Shown here one piece after another: positions 7,948-18,833 of a stretch of DNA of 47,947 bases. Each line of letters starts with the position of its first letter. Within the stretch, counting starts at the first letter, position 1. The translations under genes were made by a program, and so were the position numbers. Source of the stretch: Proteiniphilum sp. X52 (lineage in GTDB: Bacteria; Bacteroidota; Bacteroidia; Bacteroidales; Dysgonomonadaceae); NCBI RefSeq assembly GCF_003712195.1, contig NZ_RDSD01000029.1, positions 1 through 47,947 of the forward strand, in the 5' to 3' direction. A model generated the notes under the pieces. It worked only from the letters and a program-made list of their open reading frames with translations, did not search any database and had not been told where the DNA came from.

Positions 7948-9546
7948 GAACGTCACGTCTACCCTAAAAGCACCGAGAAGGGCGTCGGGATGATCCCGAT
8001 AGGTGAAACGATGCACATACTCCACACGCAAAAGCCCGAGAATATGGGTGATACCGATGGTTCCCTCCACATAAGGAACATTGTCGTATCGATGTAAAAG
8101 GGGTGGAAAGTGATACAGTCCATCCGAAGAAACCGCCGGATTGTTCTTATCACTGAGCCGGCCATGGGCGACCCTCAATGAGGCCAGCTCCCTTAATTGC
8201 AACATGTCCGCGACAGGCATTTTTGCCAACAGGAGGTCATCTCCCACGAAAGTCATCCGCAGGGTGTATTGCTCGTCGGCCACAAACTCCAATGCCCGAT
8301 TCAGGAAAAAGGAGTTATTCTCAATCTGATGGCGGTAGCGTTGATTGGGATACACCAGTAATGGAAAAGGCACTTTATCCCACACCTTCATTACCTCGCC
8401 TACCACATCCAAACGGCCGGCACTCCCCAACAAAAAACGCTTCTGGACTGAAAACTCAGACCTGTGATAGGCTACTTCACCGCCTATGAAGCCATTCACT
8501 CCCATCGTATGGGAAAGAAAAAAGACCGGAGAAGTCATCTCCAACGGTATTCTTTTCCGTTTCCGCTGATGATAGGCCTCTCTCACCGAGTAACGTAACA
8601 GCACACCCACATCGGTAGTATGTAATTCACCTTTCGTGACGGCTATCCCCTCCTCAAGATCCGGCTCGAACTGCAACTCTCCCTGGGGAACCAACCGTGA
8701 CCGTCTCACCCGCAAGGTGTGTGCCAGTCCGTTTTTATACTCTTTCTCATAAGTGAGCTCCGCAAAATTCCGATAGGTCGCTTCGTTCTTCGAACGCCGG
8801 TAAGTGACCAGCAGCAGGTCGTTCAGGGCATAGGGATGCATTTCGCCCGGAGAATAGAGATCGTTTTCATAGACCCATCTCAGTGTATTTTTCGGGAACT
8901 CATCCTCATGATAGGCTTTTTTGTTGAATGAGTAGATGGCCTCACCGCGGTATTTGAATCGCTGGTCTTTAAATCCGTAGGCGGCGTATCCCCTCACAAA
9001 AAAATGGGGGCTCAACCTCGAATTAGAGGCAATGCCCGCCCTGAGCCGGATTCCTTCAACAGGGTTATAAGTGGGGATAGTCTGGATCCGTCCAAAGTCG
9101 AACCGGTTGGTTAGCGGATCCCCGAGCGGAATCCAGTCGTTGGTCACGAGCTTTACCGCTTCGGCCAGAAACGCGCCGAAGGCTCCCGAATTCACGGCTA
9201 TACTTTCTTGTAATGCAAGAACTCTGTCCACAGGATCGTCCGGTTCCAGCGCCACGACCAGTCTCTCCGTCTCATGTTCATCCAAAGAAAAGGACATCAG
9301 TTGGAAGCCCTCTCTCGCGACCATCAGTGCCTTGTCGGGAATTGAATCGGGAACGGAAAGCGAAAATTCCCCTGTGTTATCGGCTACGGTTCCGATAGCG
9401 GTTCCCCGGATAAAGAGTGCCGCGTAAGGTACCGGAGTGTGATACTTTGCATCCATCACCACTCCTTTGAGTAGCGTGTTTTGCGCAAACACCGGAACAC
9501 CGGCACTCACCAAAAACAGTAAAAACAGTATTGAAGTTTTTCTCAT
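7945..9546 (-). CDS. DUF5686-like outer-membrane protein with carboxypeptidase-regulatory-like domain
   Basis: 533 residues from the ATG at 9546 (an upstream TTG at 9567 is in frame). A signal peptide ends at VPVFAQ, followed by a regulatory-like beta sandwich (about 25-105; GVVMDAKYHTPVPYAALF, GTVADNTGEFSLSVPD). The C-terminal part carries DUF5686 hallmarks such as VEGIRLRAGIASNSRLSPHF, FVRGYAAYGFKDQRFKYRGE and a final barrel strand VEYVHRF...FRVDVTF. Most family members are longer (about 800 residues); this one has a shortened middle. Function is unknown; an outer-membrane beta-barrel is expected. Confidence 0.82.
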   Translation of the reverse strand: MRKTSILFLLFLVSAGVPVFAQNTLLKGVVMDAKYHTPVPYAALFIRGTAIGTVADNTGEFSLSVPDSIPDKALMVAREGFQLMSFSLDEHETERLVVALEPDDPVDRVLALQESIAVNSGAFGAFLAEAVKLVTNDWIPLGDPLTNRFDFGRIQTIPTYNPVEGIRLRAGIASNSRLSPHFFVRGYAAYGFKDQRFKYRGEAIYSFNKKAYHEDEFPKNTLRWVYENDLYSPGEMHPYALNDLLLVTYRRSKNEATYRNFAELTYEKEYKNGLAHTLRVRRSRLVPQGELQFEPDLEEGIAVTKGELHTTDVGVLLRYSVREAYHQRKRKRIPLEMTSPVFFLSHTMGVNGFIGGEVAYHRSEFSVQKRFLLGSAGRLDVVGEVMKVWDKVPFPLLVYPNQRYRHQIENNSFFLNRALEFVADEQYTLRMTFVGDDLLLAKMPVADMLQLRELASLRVAHGRLSDKNNPAVSSDGLYHFPPLLHRYDNVPYVEGTIGITHILGLLRVEYVHRFTYRDHPDALLGAFRVDVTF

Positions 9547-9583
9547 CTTCTCCGGTTTGAAAATCAAGAACCTACATCAGTAC

Positions 9584-9630
9584 ACCTTTCCATTCTGGCA
9601 CCTTTCCACCTTTCCACTTTTCCACTTTCT
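9584..9630. repeat. pyrimidine-rich 8-bp tandem repeats
   Basis: Imperfect copies of CACCTTTC/CACTTTTC fill the gap between the ettA stop codon and the start of the DUF5686 gene. Confidence 0.8.
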
Positions 9631-9631
9631 A

Positions 9632-11311
<1,680 letters not shown>

Positions 11312-11319
11312 ATTTTTTT

Positions 11320-11423
11320 AATTACAAATTACTAATGATCAATTACCAATTACCAATTACCAATTACTAATGACCAATGACTAATGACTAATGACCAATG
11401 ACCAATGACCAATGACCAATGAC
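11320..11423. repeat. heptamer tandem repeats before ettA
   Basis: AATTACC, AATTACT, AATGACC and AATGACT units of 7 bp run head to tail for about 100 bp. On the ettA sense strand they read GGTAATT and GGTCATT, the same orientation as the tracts before the FUSC, 2-hydroxyacid dehydrogenase and M49 genes. Confidence 0.95.
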
Positions 11424-11647
11424 TTACAACTGGCTGCTAATTGATTTGCTGATTTGACTTGTTTTGATTGATTTATAATCCTCATTTGCGTGTCTTGTGC
11501 ATCCTAACCACCGAGCACAAATCTGAAACGGGGGACAAAGATAGTCAACATTTTCGTTATTCTGTCTAGTCAAACGGGAAGAGAGCAAGCTTGCGATTCT
11601 GTAGCCCTCCATCAATTACAAATCATCTCATCCATGAATTCAGCCCC
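11424..11647. promoter_or_regulatory. ettA upstream region with a weak promoter candidate
   Basis: The leftward strand has a good -7 box, TATCTTTG (11536-11543), but no -33 box at the usual distance. If used, the ettA leader would be about 220 nt and contain the heptamer tract. Nothing else was recognised between the tract and the dpp7 stop codon. Confidence 0.35.
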
Positions 11648-13777
11648 TTATTTCCCCGCCATCTTCAACTCATCAATCAGATGGGATGCTCCCATCACCT
11701 TATCGATGATGTACAATACGTAACGGATATCCACACTGATCACGCGTTGCATTTCCGGTTCAAAGAGAATGTCACCACTTAGCGACTCCCAGTTTCCGTC
11801 GAAAGCCAGCCCGATCAACTCCGCATTCCGGTTCAGCACAGGACTGCCGGAATTTCCTCCGGTGATATCGTTGTTGGACAGAACATTCACTCTCATCACC
11901 CCTTCGGGGTCAGCGTAATGGTCGAAATCGCCCGAACGAATAGCATCCAGGATATATTCCTGCACATTGAATTCGGGATCGCCCGGCTTCTGTTTTTCCA
12001 ATATCCCCCGCGAGGTAGTATAATAACCATACCAGACCGCATCGCGCGGATGGTAGCCCCCCACTGTCCCGTAACTCATACGCTGGGTGAAATTGGCATC
12101 GGGGTAGAAAGTCTTATCTGCGTCCATTTCCATAAGGGCAGCCATGAATTCCCGTTCGCCCCTGAGCATTTTCTCATAATAGGGCATCATTTGTCCCGAC
12201 AATTCATAACCCATATCAGCAGTCGACAAGGCCAGTTCCATGGCCGGATCCCGGGTGAGCGACTGGGTATCTGCCGTCTTCAACAGCTCCAGCAACTCTT
12301 CTAACGATGTGAACCGTGAGTGGGCGAACAGCCACTCGGCATATTGTTCATAATCGCCACCGAATTCCTCCTTCACCTTTTGGTAGATATCAGGATGATA
12401 CTGTTCTGGCACACGTTCGGCATAGAGTTTCATCAATGTGGGGAGTACCTTCTTATCCAGTGCCGGCTCATAATTTTTATACGACTCGATAAAGCGGTCG
12501 TGAATGAAATTCTGTTTCTCCTCTTCGGTACCGTCGCTGTCGAATTGCAGGATGGTATTGGCGAAACGTATCAGTTCAATCCCGTTATTGAATGTTTCCA
12601 GAAAATAGGTGGTATAAAGTGCCAGATCACCGGAATCGGTATAGGCACTCTCCAGCCGTGAAAGCGTACTGCCATATCGGGCCTGGCGGACAGGACTGCC
12701 TTTGATCCATTCGGCCAATCTTGCTTCCAGCTTCTCCTTTTCGGCCAGCACTTTCAGATTGGTGAGCGCCTCGTTCATTCCCATGGAGTTCTTCCAATAA
12801 TTGGAGCTGCCGGCATATTTATTGGCATATTTGATACGGATGGTATCGTTTTTGGTCATCGCGTCCCACCAGATATCCTGTTTGGCTCCTCTCACTTCGA
12901 TGCGGGGTTTGTTCTCCGACTCCATCCGCTGGCGGATCCCCCACGACGACATGTAACGCTGCGTACTGCCGGGATAGCCTATTGTCATCGCGTAATCTCC
13001 ATCGCCCACACCGTCGAGCGACACAGGAACCACGTATTTAGGTTGATAAGGTACATTTTCGCCACTGTAATTGGCCGGACGGTTATTCTTATCCGCATAG
13101 ACACGGAATACCGAGAAATCGCCGGTGTGGCGGGGCCACATCCAGTTGTCGGTATCCCCGCCGAATTTCCCGACTGAAGAGGGAGGTGCCATAACCAGGC
13201 GCACGTCACGAAACTGATCATACAGCACAACGTAGTATTTGTTGCGGGAATAGAAAGGAACGATGCGGGCATGGGTGAAAGGATCTTCTTCATACTCCTC
13301 TATCAGGGCAGTAGAAAGAGAGTCGATAGCCTGTTCACGTTGTATCTCGTTAAGCACGGAGGGCACCTGGGAGATGATCCGGTCAGTCACATCCGTCATC
13401 GATCTGAGGAACGACACGGTCAGTCCATCGGCAGGCAGTTCATCGATCCGCTGTTGTGCCACAAAGCCGTTTTTCAGGTAGTCATGCTCTACCGCGCTCA
13501 ACTTCTGGATAGCTCCGTATCCGCAATGGTGATTGGTAAATATCAATCCCTGGTCGGATACCGCCACGCCGGTACATCCTCCGCCGAAGATCACCACCGC
13601 ATCTTTCAACGACGGGTTATCCTCATCATATAACTGATTTACAGGAAAAATAAATCCCAACTCTTTCATACGGGCAACACTTTCGCTGTTCAACTCCTTG
13701 AGCAACCACATACCCTCATCGGCTTTCACCGTCAATGCCGCAAACAATATCGCGACCCACAAACCTAACTTCTTCAT
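11648..13777 (-). CDS. dpp7: S46-family dipeptidyl peptidase, DPP7 type
   Basis: 709 residues with signal peptide (to about residue 19). The S46 serine-peptidase triad is visible: His84 in TNHHCGYG, Asp220 in RHTGDFSVF and Ser643 in TGGNSGSP. The residue that sets P1 preference is Gly661 in FDGNWE. Family knowledge: Gly here goes with DPP7 (hydrophobic P1), Arg with DPP11 (Asp/Glu P1). The C-terminus VDIRYVLYIIDKVMGASHLIDELK is typical. The enzyme releases dipeptides from oligopeptides in the periplasm and supports growth on peptides. It is followed by ettA on the same strand with a 336-bp gap. Confidence 0.93.
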   Translation of the reverse strand: MKKLGLWVAILFAALTVKADEGMWLLKELNSESVARMKELGFIFPVNQLYDEDNPSLKDAVVIFGGGCTGVAVSDQGLIFTNHHCGYGAIQKLSAVEHDYLKNGFVAQQRIDELPADGLTVSFLRSMTDVTDRIISQVPSVLNEIQREQAIDSLSTALIEEYEEDPFTHARIVPFYSRNKYYVVLYDQFRDVRLVMAPPSSVGKFGGDTDNWMWPRHTGDFSVFRVYADKNNRPANYSGENVPYQPKYVVPVSLDGVGDGDYAMTIGYPGSTQRYMSSWGIRQRMESENKPRIEVRGAKQDIWWDAMTKNDTIRIKYANKYAGSSNYWKNSMGMNEALTNLKVLAEKEKLEARLAEWIKGSPVRQARYGSTLSRLESAYTDSGDLALYTTYFLETFNNGIELIRFANTILQFDSDGTEEEKQNFIHDRFIESYKNYEPALDKKVLPTLMKLYAERVPEQYHPDIYQKVKEEFGGDYEQYAEWLFAHSRFTSLEELLELLKTADTQSLTRDPAMELALSTADMGYELSGQMMPYYEKMLRGEREFMAALMEMDADKTFYPDANFTQRMSYGTVGGYHPRDAVWYGYYTTSRGILEKQKPGDPEFNVQEYILDAIRSGDFDHYADPEGVMRVNVLSNNDITGGNSGSPVLNRNAELIGLAFDGNWESLSGDILFEPEMQRVISVDIRYVLYIIDKVMGASHLIDELKMAGK

Positions 13778-14119
13778 AAATTACTTTCCTTTTGCACGTG
13801 TCCACTCACTTTTATTTTTGAAGCAGACTTCTGATTATCCTATTATTATTTATTTCAAGATTCCAAAATCCCAAATTCCAACTTCTTCACTTTTGGCTTC
13901 TAACTTCCCACTCCTGATTTCCCATTCCTCAATCATGAGTACCCTCCGAAAAGTCTTTTTTATCCAAATGCTCCTCTAAACGACCATTGATTTTCAATGA
14001 GTTGGAAACTGGTCAAATCGGTTTTTGGGATTTCGGAGCAGACTCAATTTTTCTTTTTTCATTTTTCACTCTTAATTTTTCATTTTTCACTCTTAACTTT
14101 TCATTTTCATTTCTTACTC
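13778..14119. other. gene-free, pyrimidine-rich spacer
   Basis: No gene is visible. The left half holds loosely repeated TTCC/AATCCCAA text. The right half is the start of a repeat tract that continues into the flippase stop codon (next entry). Confidence 0.6.
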
Positions 14120-14136
14120 TTAATTTTTCGTTTTTC
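14053..14136. repeat. tandem repeats overlapping the flippase 3' end
   Basis: Units of the type TCATTTTTCACTCTTAATTT recur three to four times. The last one contains the stop codon of the flippase gene, so the final codons (KGKTKN) belong to the repeat. This suggests that the gene end itself was copied outward. Confidence 0.7.
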
Positions 14137-15628
14137 CCTTAAACCACTTTCCGATCACCGGCAATTCCCGCAGAGGCACTTCCTTTTTAACAACCCCGAA
14201 GATATATACCGCAATCAACAGTGTATTGATCAGCAGTCGGAGCCATAGGCCTGATATATTATTGTATGTCAGTGCAATCCCCGCGAAAAGGATCATCGAT
14301 AACAGGAAGAAGAACCCGGCCGATCTGAGGTTGTAAGGAATAGGATAGTTTTTTTGTCCCAGGAAATAAGAGACCAGCATCATGGCAAGGTTAGCGATAA
14401 AGGAAGCCCATGCACAAGCCATATAGCCAAATCGGGGAATAAAAAGAATATTGATGACTATGGTGACGATAAATCCAAAGATTGACATATATGCTCCCCA
14501 CCTGGTTTGGTCGGTGAGTTTATACCACAACGAGAGATTGAAATAGACACCAAAGAAGAGCTCACCCAGAAGGACAATAGGCACCACTTTCAGCCCCACA
14601 TGATAATTTTCGGGGATCAGCTTCTTGATAATATCGATATAACCGGTGGTCACTAAAAAGATCAGCAATCCGAAGATGATGAAAAATTTGGTGGCGTCAC
14701 TGAATGACCGTCGGTCGTCGGCAGCCTCCCTGTTCCTCGCAAAGATAAAGGGTTCGAAAGCATAGCGGAAAGCCTGGGTAAACATCACCATAATGACGGC
14801 GATCTTAAAGTTTTGTCCATAAATGCCTAATTCGGTAAACGCGGCTGCCTCGTTGGGATAGACCCAGGGGAAGATGATCTTGTCGACCGTCTGATTCAAT
14901 ATCCCGGCCACGCCCAGGATAAGGATGGGAAATGAGTATCGCAGCATCTGGGGTAATAATGCCCGGTCGAATGTGAACCTGATCTTCAGTTCCGGCGACA
15001 CCATCAGGAATTGGATAAGCGAAGCGGCAAGATTGGAGATCAACACGTAATCGACCCCGCGACTGATATCGAACCATGAAAAGGCATCCGGAAACAGGGT
15101 TTGCAGCCAGGGGCAAACCAGGAAGAAGAAGAGGTTGAAAAGGATGGTCATCACCACATTGATGAGCTTGATCACCGCAAACCGGATAGGCCGCTTCTTG
15201 AAGCGGAGGTTTGCGAAGGGGATAGCAGCCAACACGTCGAAACAGAGAATGATCACCAGCATAAACAGGTAACGCGGCTTCATGGCCGCGCCTCCCAATG
15301 CGAACGCCGCGGGTTCCAACAGCAACAGTGCAGCCAGGAAAAAGAGCAATGTTGTGAAGGCGATACTGATAAAGGTGGTGGAGAAAACCTTCACGGGGTC
15401 ATTCTCTTTATTGGCATAACGGAAAAATCCGGTTTCCATGCCGTAAGTGAGGATCACCTGCAAAAGTGCCACCCAGGCATAAAAGTTGGTCAGCACCCCG
15501 ATGTCGGAGATCTGCGGCAGAGCGAACGCCCAATAAAGTGACAATAACCAGCTAAGGAGTTTAGGCAAGACACTCCCTATCCCATAGAAGAAAGTCTCCT
15601 TTGCCAATGATTTCATTCCTCCTGCCAT
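14120..15628 (-). CDS. polysaccharide/lipid-linked oligosaccharide flippase (MATE/Wzx-like)
   Basis: About 502 residues from the ATG at 15628 (MAGGMKSLAKETFFYGIGS); a TTG at 15688 and an ATG at 15616 are alternatives. Some 12-14 hydrophobic helices cover the chain, with the N-terminal K(E/D)TxxYGxxxxxPKLLSWLLS start common in Bacteroidetes Wzx-like proteins. The C-terminal half matches the polysaccharide-biosynthesis C-terminal pattern. Such proteins flip undecaprenyl-linked glycans across the inner membrane. No glycosyltransferases are adjacent, so the glycan is unknown. It is divergent from glyQS; a TATATTTG box at 15761-15768 could drive it. Confidence 0.88.
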   Translation of the reverse strand: MAGGMKSLAKETFFYGIGSVLPKLLSWLLSLYWAFALPQISDIGVLTNFYAWVALLQVILTYGMETGFFRYANKENDPVKVFSTTFISIAFTTLLFFLAALLLLEPAAFALGGAAMKPRYLFMLVIILCFDVLAAIPFANLRFKKRPIRFAVIKLINVVMTILFNLFFFLVCPWLQTLFPDAFSWFDISRGVDYVLISNLAASLIQFLMVSPELKIRFTFDRALLPQMLRYSFPILILGVAGILNQTVDKIIFPWVYPNEAAAFTELGIYGQNFKIAVIMVMFTQAFRYAFEPFIFARNREAADDRRSFSDATKFFIIFGLLIFLVTTGYIDIIKKLIPENYHVGLKVVPIVLLGELFFGVYFNLSLWYKLTDQTRWGAYMSIFGFIVTIVINILFIPRFGYMACAWASFIANLAMMLVSYFLGQKNYPIPYNLRSAGFFFLLSMILFAGIALTYNNISGLWLRLLINTLLIAVYIFGVVKKEVPLRELPVIGKWFKGKTKN

Positions 15629-15760
15629 ATTTCCCTGAAAATTTTGAAGATTGGTTGTAGAAAAACTAATAGTGAATACGAAAAGCAAAAGGTATCAACA
15701 AAAATACCGTATACTTACACGGTAGTTCTTTATTGACACATCCATCGTATAATGCGGGTA

Positions 15761-15768
15761 CAAATATA
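15761..15768 (-). promoter_or_regulatory. possible -7 box for the flippase gene
   Basis: TATATTTG on the leftward strand fits TANNTTTG. There is no -33 match at 19-21 bp, so support is weak. Confidence 0.3.
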
Positions 15769-15940
15769 CGATTTTTCCCAGAAGCATCTGCTCTGTAGCC
15801 CATCATTATTTATCTTTATGAAGAATGATGGCTAAAATATAGAAAAAAAAAGCTTACTTTGCAGGTTGAAATTAAACCAACAATATGTAAGGCAGGCAAC
15901 GGTTGTCACCATACGGACCGAAAGCATGCAGATGAAGTTT

Positions 15941-17485
15941 ATGGCACAGGAGGACGTTTTTAAGAAACTGGTATCGCATTGTAAGGAATACGGATTTGTA
16001 TTCCAGTCGAGTGAGATTTATGACGGATTGAGCGCCGTGTATGATTACGGACAAATGGGGGTGGAACTCAAGAACAACCTCAAGAAATACTGGTGGGACA
16101 GCATGGTGCTGTTGCACGAAAATGTAGTGGGGATCGACTCCGCCATCTTTATGCACCCTACCATCTGGAAAGCATCGGGACATGTGGACGCTTTTAATGA
16201 TCCCCTGATTGATAACAGGGACAGTAAAAAACGGTATCGTGCCGACGTGCTGATTGAAGACCATCTCGCGAAATACGACGAAAAGATTGAGAAAGAGGTA
16301 CAGAAAGCGGCGAAACGGTTCGGCGACCAGTTTGATGAGGCGATGTTCCGCGAGACCAATCCCCGTGTGCTGGAAAACCGGCAGAAACGCGACGAAATCC
16401 ATGCCCGTTTTGCCAAAGCGCTCAACGACAATAATCTGGATGAGCTTCGACAGATCATTCTCGATTGTGAGATCGTCTGTCCCATAAGCGGCACGCGTAA
16501 CTGGACGGAAGTGCGTCAGTTCAACCTGATGTTCTCTACCGAGATGGGATCGACGGCCGACGGAGCCATGAAGGTCTATCTCCGTCCTGAAACGGCGCAA
16601 GGTATTTTCGTGAACTTCCTGAACGTGCAGAAGACAGGTCGTATGAAGATCCCGTTCGGTATCGCCCAGATAGGGAAAGCGTTCCGCAACGAGATCGTGG
16701 CTCGTCAGTTCATCTTCCGTATGCGGGAGTTCGAACAAATGGAGATGCAGTTCTTCGTCGCTCCGGGTGAGGAATTGCAATGGTTTGAGCACTGGAAGCT
16801 GTTTCGCATGAAATGGCACCAGGCATTGGGCTTTGGTGCAGAGAAGTACAGGTTCCACGACCACGACAAGCTCGCACACTATGCCAATGCCGCCACCGAT
16901 GTGGAGTTTGAGATGCCGTTCGGCTTTAAGGAGGTGGAAGGCATTCACTCCCGCACCGATTTCGACCTGAGCCAGCATGAAAAGTATTCCGGAAAGAAAC
17001 TCCAATACTTCGATCCGGAACAGGGAAAATCATATGTCCCCTATGTGGTGGAGACCTCCATCGGGGTGGACAGGATGTTCCTTTCAATCCTTGCCGGTTC
17101 TTATCATGAGGAGACACTGGAAGGCGGTGAGATCCGTGTGCTGTTGAAGCTCCCTCCCACCCTTGCGCCGGTCAAGCTGGCCATACTTCCGCTGGTGAAA
17201 AAGGATGGTTTGGCCGAAAAAGCGCGTGAGATCATGGATGAGCTCAAATTCAGCTTCGCATGCCAATACGACGAGAAAGACAGCATCGGCAAGCGCTACC
17301 GCCGTCAGGATGCCATCGGCACTCCTTTCTGCGCCACCATCGACCATCAGACGCTGGAAGACAACACGGTGACCATCCGTTACCGCGACACGATGGAGCA
17401 AGAAAGAGTTTCTATCGATTCACTGCAACAAACCATCTCCGAAAAAACGGATATGAAAAATTTGTTGAAACAACTGGCTGTATAA
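15941..17485 (+). CDS. glyQS: glycyl-tRNA synthetase, alpha2 (eukaryote-like) type
   Basis: About 514 residues from the ATG at 15941 (MAQEDVFKKLVSHCKEYGFV); upstream ATGs (15926, 15932) and a TTG (15866) are in frame but add a non-conserved extension. Class II motifs are clear: motif 2 around AFRNEIVARQFIFRMREFEQ and motif 3 in ETSIGVDRMFLSIL. A C-terminal anticodon-binding domain follows (KLAILPLVKKDGL ... ATIDHQTLEDNTVTIRYRD). It charges tRNA-Gly; Bacteroidetes use this single-chain dimer rather than the GlyQ/GlyS tetramer. The FKBP lipoprotein follows after 19 bp, probably in the same transcript. Confidence 0.96.
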   Translation: MAQEDVFKKLVSHCKEYGFVFQSSEIYDGLSAVYDYGQMGVELKNNLKKYWWDSMVLLHENVVGIDSAIFMHPTIWKASGHVDAFNDPLIDNRDSKKRYRADVLIEDHLAKYDEKIEKEVQKAAKRFGDQFDEAMFRETNPRVLENRQKRDEIHARFAKALNDNNLDELRQIILDCEIVCPISGTRNWTEVRQFNLMFSTEMGSTADGAMKVYLRPETAQGIFVNFLNVQKTGRMKIPFGIAQIGKAFRNEIVARQFIFRMREFEQMEMQFFVAPGEELQWFEHWKLFRMKWHQALGFGAEKYRFHDHDKLAHYANAATDVEFEMPFGFKEVEGIHSRTDFDLSQHEKYSGKKLQYFDPEQGKSYVPYVVETSIGVDRMFLSILAGSYHEETLEGGEIRVLLKLPPTLAPVKLAILPLVKKDGLAEKAREIMDELKFSFACQYDEKDSIGKRYRRQDAIGTPFCATIDHQTLEDNTVTIRYRDTMEQERVSIDSLQQTISEKTDMKNLLKQLAV

Positions 17486-17504
17486 AGTATAAAAAAACAC
17501 CCCG

Positions 17505-18071
17505 ATGAAAAAACAACTATCACTGGTTTTCAGCTTCTGCGCATGTATGCTCTTTGCCGCATGCGACAAGACGGAAACATTCGACGATCAATGGAAAAAC
17601 GCGAATGAAGCACAGTTCGCGCTTATTACGGCTAATTCGGAATATACCCGGATCAACTCCGCATCTACCGCCGGCTATATCATGTATAAGGAACTCAAGT
17701 CGGGAGACGGGGAAACCCCTTATTTCACCGACAAGGTAAAAGTGCTTTATACCGGATGGTTTAAATATGACTGGTTGGAAGAGAGAGATACCTATACCGA
17801 CAATCAGGGCCAAACCGTCATTAACAAATATATCTTCGACTCTACCAAAAACAGGAATGATAATCCCAGCACATTCGCCATCAATCCCAAGGCTACAGGT
17901 GGAGGACTCATAGATGGATTTTCTACGGCGCTGCAACACATGCAGGTAGGAGATAAATGGGAGATATGGATCCCTTGGAATTTAGGTTATGGATCTGCCG
18001 GAAATGGAGGAGATATAAAACCCTATACAACACTGGTTTTTGAAGTTGAATTGGTGAGTATTGTAAGATAA
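17505..18071 (+). CDS. FKBP-type peptidyl-prolyl isomerase lipoprotein
   Basis: 188 residues. Lipobox LFAAC with Cys20, then a linker and one FKBP domain (about 75-188) with VKVLYTGWF, an acidic FDST segment, LIDGFSTALQHMQVGDKWEIWIPWNLGYG and a final LVFEVELVSI. The usual fold is complete, with an insertion in the flap (LEERDTYTDNQGQTVINKY). It would act on exported proteins at the envelope. It is cotranscribed with glyQS by spacing, and a terminator follows at 18107-18143. Confidence 0.9.
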   Translation: MKKQLSLVFSFCACMLFAACDKTETFDDQWKNANEAQFALITANSEYTRINSASTAGYIMYKELKSGDGETPYFTDKVKVLYTGWFKYDWLEERDTYTDNQGQTVINKYIFDSTKNRNDNPSTFAINPKATGGGLIDGFSTALQHMQVGDKWEIWIPWNLGYGSAGNGGDIKPYTTLVFEVELVSIVR

Positions 18072-18106
18072 CTCGTCAAGCGGAGACCAAGATTTTTGTA
18101 GAATTG

Positions 18107-18143
18107 AAAAAAGAGTGTTATATAAAGTAGCGCTCTTTTTTTT
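18107..18143 (+). terminator. Rho-independent terminator after glyQS-FKBP
   Basis: AAAAAGAGTG (18108-18117) pairs with CGCTCTTTTT (18131-18140) with one G-U pair, followed by more T. Confidence 0.85.
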
Positions 18144-18261
18144 GTAAAAAACACTCCCCTATCGCACAATATTTATTAATATTATTTAACCTTATCAATG
18201 CAGCATTCCATCATTCCATTTCGTCATTAAAATGTAACACCTTTTTTTTTAATTTATTATT

Positions 18262-18792
18262 ATGAAACCTACAATCTTTCTCTTAACCCTTTTATTAACA
18301 GGCTATTTAATTTCCTCTTGTGAGAAAAACGACATCGATTTTGAAGATGAATATAAGAAAAGTTATCGGGCATGGTTGGATTTCAAAGAATCATCCGGCA
18401 ATACATACAATTATACAGTAACCGGAGTTTCATGGGTGGGAATAGCATGGGAAACAAAAATAACAGTATCAAAAGGTGTAATCTCACAAAGGGAATTCAA
18501 ATATACTTTCACCCAGGGTTTACCAGAAAATATGCAAAAAGAGGATTTAGAATGGATCGAATATCAAAATCAGATCAATTCACATGGAAGCACTGCGGCT
18601 GCCGAACCTTTAACATTAGATGAAATATATGCCAAAGCACAAAAAGAGTGGCTTGTAAAACGAAAAGATGTACAGACATATTTTGAAACAAACAACGAAG
18701 GACTCATATCGTCATGCGGATACGTGCCAAACGGATGTATGGACGATTGTTTTAGAGGAATTCGTATTACTAATATTCAAAAAGGGCAATAA
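18262..18792 (+). CDS. hypothetical lipoprotein with C-terminal cysteine cluster
   Basis: 176 residues. The lipobox is ISSC (Cys20). The mature part starts with a short acidic helix (DFEDEYKKSYRAWLDFKESSG) and a beta-rich region (YNYTVTGVSWVGIAWETKITV). The end has three further Cys in SSCGYVPNGCMDDCFRGIRI, which could form disulfides in the periplasm. It resembles DUF6174-like small lipoproteins in layout, but I do not claim membership. It is followed convergently by a TonB-type receptor gene. Confidence 0.75.
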   Translation: MKPTIFLLTLLLTGYLISSCEKNDIDFEDEYKKSYRAWLDFKESSGNTYNYTVTGVSWVGIAWETKITVSKGVISQREFKYTFTQGLPENMQKEDLEWIEYQNQINSHGSTAAAEPLTLDEIYAKAQKEWLVKRKDVQTYFETNNEGLISSCGYVPNGCMDDCFRGIRITNIQKGQ

Positions 18793-18802
18793 CCAGTCTT
18801 TG

Positions 18803-18833
18803 TTGATATTATATCATCAAAAAGGATCTTTTT
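18803..18833. terminator. possible bidirectional terminator between convergent genes
   Basis: TTGAT...ATCAA (18803-18820) and AAAAAG-GAT-CTTTTT (18819-18833) give two overlapping short hairpins with A/T runs on both sides. Weak, but placed between two converging genes. Confidence 0.4.

Noticed and set aside
11578-11610. GCAAGCTTGC palindrome and TCTGTAGCCC, the latter also near 15791, as further hairpin repeat copies
   Set aside because: They lack the shared TTAAG and GAGCAGAG flanks; similarity is too short.
15872-17005. Long leftward frame opposite glyQS
   Set aside because: Shadow of the synthetase codon pattern; the sense product has all class II motifs.
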